Source of the DNA: Amphiura filiformis
Taxonomy: Eukaryota > Echinodermata > Ophiuroidea > Amphilepidida > Amphiuridae
Direction of reading: 5' to 3'
Length of the DNA: 64,000 nt
Assembly: GCF_039555335.1 (NCBI RefSeq)
Contig: NC_092636.1
Coordinates: 52,817,706 to 52,881,705 of the forward strand
Shown piece by piece: positions 54,964 through 64,000 of this stretch (its first letter is position 1; each line of letters starts with the position of its first letter). A program made the translations under genes and the position numbers. Below the pieces are notes generated by a model. That model was given only the letters and a program-made list of their open reading frames with translations. It ran no database searches and had not been told where the DNA came from.

Positions 54964-57900
54964 TTAGACATAACTAGGCGATGTGCAATCACTTGTGATG
55001 TAATCTTCCTTTGAAACGTTTGTATTTGTTCCACTATTAGAACCCTTACTATATTTAGCAGGCATCTGTAAACAACAGGCTATTAATAATGTTGCTCCTT
55101 GTAAGCAAGATTTAACAACGTTCTGATGCTTAGATCGATGTAAATAGTAAAATACTGTCGATAAAATAATAACAAACAACACTAAGACGATAGTAATAAC
55201 AATGATGTTGTTTGAAGTAACGTTGTTCGTCCTGTTTTCCAAACTGATATTTGCTGAAGTCTGTTGTCTTTGGTGCTCCGTTTCTTTTGTTGTGTATTGT
55301 CGGTCTTGATTTGAAGAGATTGTTGTTAAATCTCGTCGTCCATTAGTACTAGTATATGAATACTCTGTGTTCAATATGTCAGTAGTGTGAAGAAGTTCTG
55401 TAAATGAGAAAGAACCATTTGGGAAGAGTGTTACATACATGGTAGAATAGACAAGCAACGCGCAATGCGTATAACAAGCAGTTGACATGAAAACCATGCA
55501 CAGGGAGATCAAAACATGTTACCCTGTCGGGCTCTCTGTTCAATATATTAAAGTTCTTGTCAACTCGATTGTGATATTGACCATTGTAATGTACAGCCTG
55601 TCTCAAAAAAAAATGTGCAAGTGAAAAGCGCCCTATTTGCGATTAGAAAATACCGTTGTGACATGAGGCTTATACATCCACGTCAAGGGCGCAGTCGTAG
55701 CTCTCTAATGCCGTTTGTTCTGTTCGATTTGCTTGTTTCAATTTCGAGATATGTCAGTTAGTTAACAACGAAAGGGTAAAATCACAATTGTGCCACTTTC
55801 ACTATGGAAGTGGGCTGTACATTAAAATTAATGATAGCTGATGTTGATGCGTCTGATGCATTCCCCCTTCAGGGGCATTAGACGCATCAACATCAGCAGG
55901 CGTGCATTATTTTGTCTAATTTATCTTCGTTGTTAACTAAACATATCTCGAGATTAAAACAAAGAGGGCGCTTTTCACTTGCACAATGTTTTTAGACAGG
56001 CTGTACACATGTAGGTAGTACTTTCATTTTTGATCTGCAATGTATGAGTTGCTGAAGTGTTTTCTTCTACTTATGCCATCAATTGTTGTTTATTTATTTG
56101 TATTCTTGTCTTGCTTTTGATTGTAATTTTTTAGGTTTTCGTATTTCAAAGGTTCAGGGCAACGCTGTCTCGTCTCCCTTTTGGTAATTGTGAGAAAATT
56201 TCGTTACAGAATTCTGCCCTCATATGCCTTTCTACATAAGGCTATATGTTCACTGGTCAGTGGCTTTATTGGGGTTTGAAATGGACACAAGTCTTTGTTG
56301 TTTCTAATTGTTTCATTGTTGTGCTCACAAAAGCTTATTTTCACCAAATATTGAGATGAACCAGGTGAGCCCTCGAAATTAACATTTAAATAGGATTTCT
56401 TTTTTTGAATAGGAATCACACATTATTATGTGTGGGATATACTGATTACCTTCGTGATGTTGTCCTGCTACACGTGGATCCCAACTGGAATGGTCATCAT
56501 ACGGCCGAGATCGAGCTCCAATGATCATACATTGATAATCTGAAGGAACGCCTACCACTTTGCATTCTGGAACTCTTACCGGTATACCACGAGTCGAATA
56601 ACAGTAACTACAACGGCTACAACGTTTTGCAAGGTTATCGAAGTAAAAGCCTTGATAGAGAATAAGCAATAGGAATGTATTAGCATTTAATAGTCTTTAT
56701 AATAAACTCAACCCAGAAAGTATCGAAACGATTGTCAGATATATCGGGAACTGAAATATATAGCAAAACGTATTTAATGTATAGCGCAGCTTTCTCCTGC
56801 GCATTTTGATACCTCTTTTGTTGCTCTACGATATCATTTGGCCGAGTTATGGACGCTTGAGTGGCTTCAAGTCGGATTTTGAAAGTTGCACTTAGCTCCT
56901 ATTCAAGCCAAATGCGTTGTTCAGAGCATGCGACGACGAATCCAGGCAGTGTAGACAGTGATGGTGGGCACATCAAGTATTGAGATGTCAGCAGAAAGAG
57001 TTCATGAGATAAGTCAGAGATAAGTATTAAAAGGGTCGCAAGTATTGAAGTTGGAAGTCGAAGGAGTAAAATAAAGTAAAGTTCATGGTTAAGTAAACAG
57101 AGCACATCGGTGTCCTTTGTCTTGATTTTGTGTGTGTGTGTGTGTACACGACGAACGCATTTGGCTTGAATAGGAGTTAAGTGCAACTTTCAAAATCCGA
57201 CTTGAAGCCACTCAAGCGCCCATAACTCGACAAAATGATATCGTAGAGCAACAAAAGAGGTATCAAAATGCGCAGGAGAAAGCTGCGCTTTATATACATT
57301 AAATAAGTTTTTGCTATATATTTCAGTTCCCGATATATCTGACCATCTATATATAATCGTTTCGATACTTTCTGGGTTGAGTTTTGTGCGGTCTGAGCTT
57401 TCGATTCATGGAGAATATTTGCCCTTCTGAATAAGTAAACAGTAAACATGGTAAATGTTCAAAGAACCAAGACGATGGGATCGCTCCCAACTATAATCCC
57501 ACGGACCGTCATGACTGTGGATGACGGATCGTTGCCGCTGAGGAGATGGGATAGGGTGGTCTTATCTGATGGCCAAAGGTTATGGGAAAGAATTGGTTAC
57601 AAGATAACCTTTACCTGTTCTTTGTTTCACAATAGTTAATTCACAACCAGTCTAGGCACGGACTTTGCAACGATTAGTGATTAGTATTGGTCCCTTGTTA
57701 ATGACTAACTAGTAAATCCATGAATTCCATTATCTTAAACCTATTTACAAAAGTGGTACTCTAATATTCTCTGAATAAATTGTATTATAAATGTCGTCTT
57801 TCTGACCTTTCGATTCAGAAATCAGACACTCTATCAATAGCAAAATGACGTATGACGATTTAAAAAATATAATTATATTTAACGTATTACCTGGAGTACA

Positions 57901-58191
57901 AGCCTTCCTACATTCCCTATTCTTGGTTGGAAAACATTCCATTTTTGTCAGTTGGTGAGGCCTGCATTCCTGACATTTTAAACAACTATCCAGTCTAGTG
58001 TTTGAAACAGAATAAGATCCTCTTGGACATGGCTGACATATTGTGTCATTTTGAAGTGTACAAAGTCTTAGCACTCCATGACCTTGAGGGCATGAGCTGC
58101 ATTGATGGCAGTTTGTGTCACCGTCGGAGTTAGTTCGCTGGAATTGGTCATCAGCGCAACGAGAGCGGAAATAATATGGTTGTAAAGATTG
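54964..58191 (-). CDS. TNF-receptor-superfamily-like membrane protein, 3 exons seen; 5' exon missing
   Basis: Probable cell-surface receptor for a TNF-like ligand. Exons 57891-58191 (acceptor TTTACAG, donor GTAATA), 56450-56650 (donor GTAATC) and 54964-55397 join in phase to 312 codons including the stop. The ectodomain has TNFR cysteine-rich repeats: TNCHQCSSCPQGHG, DTICQPCPRGSYSV, SCLKCQECRPHQ, CFPTKNRECR and CTPG joined across the intron to FYFDNLAKRCSRCSYC. A Thr/Ser/Asn-rich stalk follows, then one transmembrane helix (NIIVITIVLVLFVIILSTVFYY begins it), and a cytoplasmic tail of about 55 residues with no death domain. No signal peptide exon was found above 58191. Both introns contain palindromic elements. 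The subfamily cannot be assigned. Confidence 0.82.
55594..56003. mobile_element. Mariner-type MITE in TNFR-like intron, with internal hairpin
   Basis: CAGCCTGTCT...AGACAGGCTG ends flanked by TA (55592-55593 and 56004-56005). Arms share GTGCAAGTGAAAAGCGCC. The middle holds a 22-bp near-perfect stem, GCTGATGTTGATGCGTCTGATG with CATTAGACGCATCAACATCAGC (about 55838-55897). Confidence 0.85.
56703..57385. mobile_element. Palindromic element with arms of about 215-230 bp in TNFR-like intron
   Basis: The left arm (AAACTCAACCCAGAAAGTAT, 56703-56922) is nearly the inverse of the right arm (57153-57385). GGTATCAAAATGCGCAGGAG and CCGACTTGAAGCCACTCAAG are among the shared blocks. Left AACGCATTTGGCTTGAATAG recurs at the inner end. 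No ORF. It lies between two receptor exons. Confidence 0.88.
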
Positions 58192-59264
58192 CTGTAAATA
58201 TCAAACAAGTTATAGTTACTGACAACAAAAACCAATGGGGCCATAAACATGGCTGTTATAGACAAAGTGACACGGAGGCTATCTTTCCTAAAATATTGAT
58301 AATGTACCAAGGGCTAGTTCACATGAGCAGTGGCTACTTCAGAGAAAATACCCTGTTTCATAATGTGCAAAGAAAAACGTCACATTGGAGCATCGGCTAT
58401 AAACAATGGTAATTTTAGACTAAACTAAACACAACGAATAAAGAAATTCCGCACTTATGTAACAAGTCCTACACCAAAACCTGATCTTGCTATGAGAATT
58501 TGATTGATAAGCCCGGTTTGATAGGGTCGTGTGCAGAATCTTGTTAGCTCCAATGTGATACCAAATTTGTTATTAAATACTCTAAATCTTTGTCAATTTA
58601 GAGTATTATAATAACATGCTATAAAGTATGGCTATGGGAATCAATGGTGTTGACAATATTTTACAGAGTGGATTCTGCTGTGATGTTGAATGGAGCTATC
58701 GAAACTTATGTTTGTTCAGTTTCAGCTCTCTAAACCTTTCTTTACCTTTTGTGGTGTATTTAGATATTTACACTTTCTCACAATACTTCGGGTCAATAGC
58801 TTTGAATTGAAAAGTGTTCATATATCATACTCTTAATTCGTTATAGGGATTTCCAAGTTGGTTTCATTATGACGAAACTTTAAAATGATTGTAGCATGAC
58901 GTTCTATTTGCGCTATAACGACATGCATGACATGTATATCTAACTGAACCCATTGAAAGTACACACTCCTAAAACGCCGGCTTATCTTTGAACATTTTCG
59001 ATTGACATTATATTATGATAGTTTAATATTAATGATATAAGAACAGCCGCGCTGCCAAGGTCCTTACATAAAGCACAGGAAAATGCAATGGCGTTCATTA
59101 TAGATAGATGAATATACCTATTTATCCATCAAAGTCGTACTTTCCTATACAGGTTTGCGCCCAGATACTATAGCTATAAACCTCTTGAAGCTGACCTGAG
59201 GTCTTATAGCAGGGATATGCACAGGGAGAGCATTCCAAATGCGTGCTGTAGATCAAATGGCACA
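58192..59264. other. Upstream region of TNFR-like gene, first exon not identified
   Basis: A signal-peptide exon is expected on the minus strand, but no segment has ATG, a hydrophobic core and a phase-0 donor together. A short hairpin (AATACTCTAAAT / ATTTAGAGTATT) is at about 58572-58608. Confidence 0.35.
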
Positions 59265-59710
59265 AGTCGTCGGCCGTATCACATACTGACGTATTCGACA
59301 TTTTTAACATTTTTGAGAAAATTGGTATGTTAGTTTGTTATGTTCTACTCTATATATTCACCAAAAATCATGCCTAGAAGTGGCTTAATTAGTAAGATAT
59401 TAATTAATTTAATTATGTCGTATTTACAAAACCTTTTGAACGGCGAAATTGACATTAGTTCCTTTTCGCATAATGACGCATTTTATTTAATATTGATTTG
59501 TTTGCAAAATAAGTTATGGTCAGAATATTGATAAGTGAATTAAATTGAAAATATGGTATATTTGCATTACTGTTGAACTGGTTTTAATCGACAATAATAT
59601 TTTAATCAAGATTATGCAGCAAATGAAAATCGCTAGATTTTCAAGTTCGATTTTCTCGAAATGCGTATTTTGCAAATACGTCAGTATGTGATGCGGCCGA
59701 CGAAGTTATG
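59265..59710. repeat. Inverted repeat sharing AATACGTCAGTATGTGAT
   Basis: AATACGTCAGTATGTGAT followed by a C/G-variant GGCCGACGA occurs on the minus strand at about 59268-59300 and on the plus strand at about 59676-59706, with weaker flanking similarity in TTTTCTC. It may be the two ends of a decayed element. Confidence 0.5.
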
Positions 59711-60112
59711 GCTGACAATGTTTGATCAACTGCAAGGTCATGGGATCTTACAGACCTTCGAAGCCTGTGATCCGGGCCTATGATCTCGGGTTTGTTGTTT
59801 GGCAATAGTAATCACAGTAGTTCTCGTAGAAAACACGAGGAAAAAGTGTTGCTGCTCCAACTGTCCTTCGATGGTTTAGCGAATATAAGTACGGTGGTTC
59901 AGGAGCTTAGCGTTTACCTTTTTGGCTATAGAATTAAGCTGAGCTAGAGAGATACGTACAGGCTGCGCTAAGCCATGCATTGTTGGCATACTCTTTATCT
60001 TAGAGCATATCATAGCCATATTATAAAGCTGTGATCTTTCTGGCCAGGGATTATGTAGGATGAACTCTTCGTAGGAGACAAAACCGCTGGCCTGCTGTCT
60101 TGGCCAGTTTAT

Positions 60113-60403
60113 TTAGTGACAACTGCATGGATCCCAGGATAGATCTCTGCTCAGGGTAAAACCAAGATCGACACTATCAGCGTGACTCCTGTCTTTTCTG
60201 GATTTGATGAAGGACAGGATGATAACATCATCAGCGCACAGGATGGACTGGTTTGCAGAAATATCATCGATATGATGAACAATGAGGGTCCCAAGATAGT
60301 ACCCTGAAGTACACAGGCATTGATCAGCTTTACACCTGAAGATTGCCACATCTTTGATCGCATATTCAACATCAAAGACATCAATGTGTTCTGAAATTCT
60401 CAC
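60113..60403 (-). pseudogene. Reverse transcriptase fragment of a non-LTR element
   Basis: Two overlapping minus-strand frames together show the RT block around ILGPSLF and CADDVIILSF (the YADD box with Tyr to Cys) and FTLSRDLSWDPC, in the order of a LINE RT. A frameshift divides it and both ends are missing. Inactive remnant. Confidence 0.6.
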
Positions 60404-60552
60404 GCTTGGCTTTCTTTTAAGAGGAATTCAGATGCATCATTAATTATGCATTATATAACGTTATTATGAACCTATACTTATGTCAATAGCATAAAGGCAC
60501 ATGTACTTTGATTACAGAGTGAATACATAATTACAATGTAACTATATCACAT

Positions 60553-62541
60553 CTGAAAACGTACTTGGCCTCAAGAAATCAAAGCCACAAAAGCCTTGGA
60601 TTTCAGCAGAAGTACTCAAATTATGTGACGAAAGGAGAGAGATTAAGCAACAAAAGCTTACAGACAACTCAAAAAACAGTAGATACAACTTCCTGAACAG
60701 AGAGATCAAAAGGCAGTCAGTAAGCCAGTGTAAGGACATCTGGATCAACAATCTGTGCAAGGAGGTAGATCATTGCCACCAAGCCTCTAAAACTAGACAG
60801 GTCTACCAAACAATCAAAACCCTAACAGGGAAACAAACTCTCCGGATGAAAAGTGTAAAAGATAAAGCAGGAAATATTCTCACTGACGAGGAAAAAATCA
60901 AGGATAGATGGAGAGAAAATTATTCGGACTTATATAACATGCCAGGTCCAACTGACTCAACCATACTACAGACATTATCCAGTACTCACTCCAGTGATCC
61001 TGAACCAGGAATACTCAGAGAGGAAGTGGAAATAGCCTTGAAACACCTTAAGGAAGGGAAAGGAGCTGGACATGATGGTATCACAGCAAAGGAATTAAAA
61101 GCTGCTGGTGATACAGGAATAGACATGATTCATAAATTATGCCGAAGGATCTGGGAATCCGAATGTGTACCAGAGGACTGGGGCAAAGCAATCATTGTCC
61201 CCATTTTCAAAAAGAAGGACAAATTAGACTGTTCCAACTATAGAGGCATAAGCCTACTAAGTCTCGCAGGGAAAGTCTTCTGCAGCATACTTCACAGCCG
61301 GATGAAAAAGCAAACCGAGGAGATACTCTCCGAATCACAAGCAGGGTTTAGACCAGGCCGTAGCACTGTTGACCAGCTTTTTACACTAAGACAAATAACA
61401 GAAAAATACACTGAAATAGACAAGGCGCTGTATCTCTGCTACATAGATTACCAGAAGGCCTTTGACACCGTGTGGCAAGATGGACTATGGGCAGCAATGA
61501 AGCACCTAGGTTACCCGGACAAGATAGTTCGACTCTTACAGGCTTGGTATGGCACATCGATATCACAGAGTGGTTCAGGACTGCCACAGGAGTAAGGCAA
61601 GGTTGCATCCTATCGCCACAGTTATTCAACATACTACAGGAATTAGTCATCAGTTTAGCAATCCAGGACCTGGACACTGGCATCAAAATCCAAGGCAAAA
61701 CCCTCAACAACCTGCGGTTTGCCGATGACATTGTTTTAATGGCAGATTCAGAGGAAGATCTTCAATCACTTGTAACTCTAGTCCACACTCAAAGCAAGAA
61801 ATTGGCCTCACTATAAATAAGGGGAAAACTGAAGTTCAGATCATCAACAAAGTCAGCCACCCAACAACCATCTTCATAGAAAGTGACCAACTGAAGCAAG
61901 TCCAAACCTTCACCTACCTGGGAGGAGTTATCACAGAGAATTCAACCAGTACGGAAGACATCAAACGGAGGATTGGACTGGCAATGGGAAGCATGCGGAA
62001 GTTAACCACAATATGGAAGTCAAAAGAAATTAGTATCAACACAAAAATGGAACTCTACCAGGTGCTAATCTTGTCAACAGCAACATATGGGGCAGAAGCT
62101 TGGACGCTCAGAAAAGAGACGAGAAGAGATTGTTGGTGTTCGAGATGTCTTGTTTAAGGTGGATAATGGGAGTCTCCAGAAGAGATAGGCTACGGAACAC
62201 ATCAATAAGAGAGGCAACAAGCAGCCAGGTCACAATACTAGACAAAATCAAAGCCAAACAACTGTTCTACTTTGGACACATCGTACGGATGCCAATGGAC
62301 AAATACTAAAACATGCCCTTGAAGGTAGAATACCTGGACACAGGCCTAGAGGTAGACCCCAAAAGCGCTGGCTTGACAACATAAAAAGCAGCTGCCAAGA
62401 ACTTGGGATTACATCAATCTACAATGCAAGGAGTATGGTCACAAACAGAGGCATATGGACTTCCATGGTGAAACGGCTGCTAGCTCCAATGTTCCCAGGA
62501 TCCGAGGGAGGAAAGCAATAAGTCCAAGTAAGTCCAAGTCC
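60553..62541 (+). mobile_element. 5'-truncated RTE-like LINE with 13-bp target duplication
   Basis: The direct repeat AACTATATCACAT lies at 60540-60552 and 62542-62554, defining the ends. The 3' end has the short tandem AAGTCCAAGT repeats typical of RTE-type elements. The body encodes the RT and C-terminal domain, frame-broken (next entry). Confidence 0.88.
60580..62520 (+). pseudogene. RTE-like reverse transcriptase, frame-broken
   Basis: From about 60583 to 61595 one frame covers the fingers and palm: SNYRGISLLSLAGKVF, SQAGFRPGRSTVDQLFTLRQ, LCYIDYQKAFDTVW. A frameshift near 61560 leads to TGVRQGCILSPQLFNI and LRFADDIVLMA (the catalytic Asp pair near 61728). Further breaks lie near 61800 and 62110, after which CLRWIMGVSRRDRLRN and GHIVRM of the C-terminal region appear. 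The upstream endonuclease is absent because of 5' truncation. RTE is inferred from the wording and the 3' tail; other clades with a similar RT are possible. Confidence 0.82.
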
Positions 62542-62554
62542 AACTATATCACAT

Positions 62555-64000
62555 GATCACTTCAGTGGATGCGAAGTATATGTTCCAAGCTCCAATTGTT
62601 GGTGCTAACAGTCATAGATTAGATTTCAGCAAGGTCCTCTCTTCTGTCATTTGATATATTGGTATGCCAGAAGGCTAGCGCTGGCTTGCTGTCTTAGCAT
62701 AGAGGTTGCGATTCCTTTAAGCCGTGATCGTACACCCGTCCATTCACAATCACAGTCTAACAATCACCTGTGACGGTATGTGGTCGCTTTTTAGGGGCTG
62801 TGTAATAATCATGAGCCGAAAGTGGGGGTGGAGGGCAAACAATTAAGCTGAGACGTTCAGAAGAGAATGAACATCAGGGCTGTCAACTCTCACGCATTGG
62901 GTCACTTTCTCACGGTCTCACGCCAAGGTAGTATAAACTCACGCCTAGGAAGTAAATCTCACGCAAAAAGCTGGAAAATAAGTAAAATCTCACGCATCGT
63001 CATGAATAATTTGTTACTCCTACCCCCCCCCCTTTCACATTCTCGAGCACCGTGGCTCAAATAATCATGGTACAAAATGAACATTGGAGTCGGCTAAGCC
63101 CGGTACGCCTCTGTCTCACGCCAAGCAATTTCAAAAAGTTGACAGCCCTGATGAACATATCAGCAGATAGGAAATCTAAAATGCGACAGTGCCACTTTAA
63201 TTTAAAAGCTCGTTCATGTAATCACGTAGGCCTAATAAGAGACTTTCACATACCATACCACGTACTACGCTGTATTCGCGTTGGCTGATATGTGTACAGT
63301 GTATTTGGTGAAGGCACGATATATTTATATCAAAATATTTATTTACACACATGTACATGACCATAATTCAGTTTTCTACTTTGGTTTTGGAAATAAGTTT
63401 TAAAAAACTCATCCATGGAATAATTAGAAAGGGTGTATAATATGCCTCATTATGAATCAGTAGGCCTATTAAAAATATCACATTGTCTGTATAAACAGGG
63501 AAGTGCAACTCCCTGGTATAAATAAGAAGCTACAAATATCAACTTACCGATTGTGAGCCTGTAGAAAAATGAACTACATGTACAGCCAATATAATCCTCA
63601 TGATTATATGGAATTGTCTGCTGTGCATTTTTAGATTTGATGAAATTGTGAAATTACAATATGTTTCAATGACATTAGACAGTGGTTATGGTGTCCATGG
63701 CGATTGCATGATCTCACCAAATAATATGCATACACATCGAGCAGGAAACAATATAGTATCATAGCCATGCAAACAATTGCGTGAATTTTTCCATACTTGT
63801 GCAGCTGCTATCAATGCTTGGGGATTCCCACTAAATACCCTTTGCTCTGTGCGGGTTAATGGGTCACGTGTGTAAAAAACAGTTGAATTGTATTTCAATC
63901 GTGATATCAAAACGCGGTTAATAACTTATTACAACAAAAAACATTATAGAACAAAAAACATTTATGGGAGAGCAATGGAAAAAGCAGAAATATTACAACA
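62555..64000. other. Right-end intergenic region
   Basis: Contains a partial Harbinger-type MITE end (about 62795-62850: AGGGGCTGTGTAATAATCATGA), the hAT element below, and otherwise AT-rich sequence without a supported exon. Confidence 0.4.
62875..63150. mobile_element. hAT-type non-autonomous element with 8-bp duplication
   Basis: CAGGGCTGTCAAC (62875) and GTTGACAGCCCTG (to 63150) are flanked by ATGAACAT on both sides (62867-62874 and 63151-63158). CAGGG-type ends and 8-bp duplications are diagnostic of hAT. The interior repeats CTCACGC five times. Confidence 0.92.

Noticed and set aside
58068-58310. Hydrophobic N-terminus (MVHYQYFRKD...) as signal peptide of the receptor
   Set aside because: Its frame does not match the cysteine-rich exon frame and no canonical donor lies before 58191.
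59122-59310. Cys-containing frame resembling another TNFR repeat upstream of the receptor
   Set aside because: Part of it belongs to an inverted repeat (59265-59710), and no consistent splice pair joins it in phase to the receptor exon at 58191.

Overview
The window looks like nuclear DNA of an invertebrate deuterostome, most likely an echinoderm (a hemichordate is the alternative). The host genes are intron-rich with GT/AG splice sites and long introns. Intergenic DNA is AT-rich and packed with short inverted-repeat elements, and the palindrome TAGGCCTA recurs throughout, which I associate with echinoderm genomes (inference). No bacterial-type operons, CRISPR arrays or rRNA genes are visible.

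Four host genes can be read by joining exons in phase. (1) 1-2038, minus: the 5' end of CEP135, a centriole protein; three exons are seen and the gene runs off the left edge. Its second exon carries three single-base indels. (2) 19917-40984, minus: an MGST2-type microsomal glutathione S-transferase (MAPEG family), five coding exons, 155 aa. (3) 42716-46236, plus: an F-box protein, four exons, 384 aa. (4) 54964-58191, minus: a TNF-receptor-like membrane protein with cysteine-rich repeats, one transmembrane helix and a short tail; its signal-peptide exon was not found.

Most of the rest is mobile DNA: a decayed L2/CR1-type LINE (about 6.1-10.36 kb); a tRNA-derived SINE (18.73-19.13 kb) whose tail resembles that LINE's; a truncated LINE (41.2-42.2 kb); a putative non-autonomous Helitron (48620-52474, minus) with internal tandem repeats and nested palindromes; a 5'-truncated RTE-like LINE with a 13-bp target duplication (60553-62541); a hAT-type element with an 8-bp target duplication (62875-63150); and more than a dozen other MITEs and foldback-like palindromes.

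The most striking object is a 12.9-kb Ty3/Gypsy LTR retrotransposon (27801-40708, plus) lying antisense in intron 1 of the MGST2 gene. It has a 4-bp target duplication and LTRs that differ at only five sites. It had inserted into an older TIR element that itself has a 10-bp target duplication. Besides gag and an intact pol (PR-RT-RH-INT), it carries coding material that standard elements lack: a small membrane-protein ORF just after the 5' LTR, a tandem trio of mutually related small ORFs upstream of gag, and a post-pol ORF ending in a C4HC3 RING/PHD-like zinc finger. The gag-pol junction has a textbook -1 frameshift signal: GGGAAAC, a 7-nt spacer and a perfect 10-bp hairpin. This element is my candidate for the undescribed system in the window.
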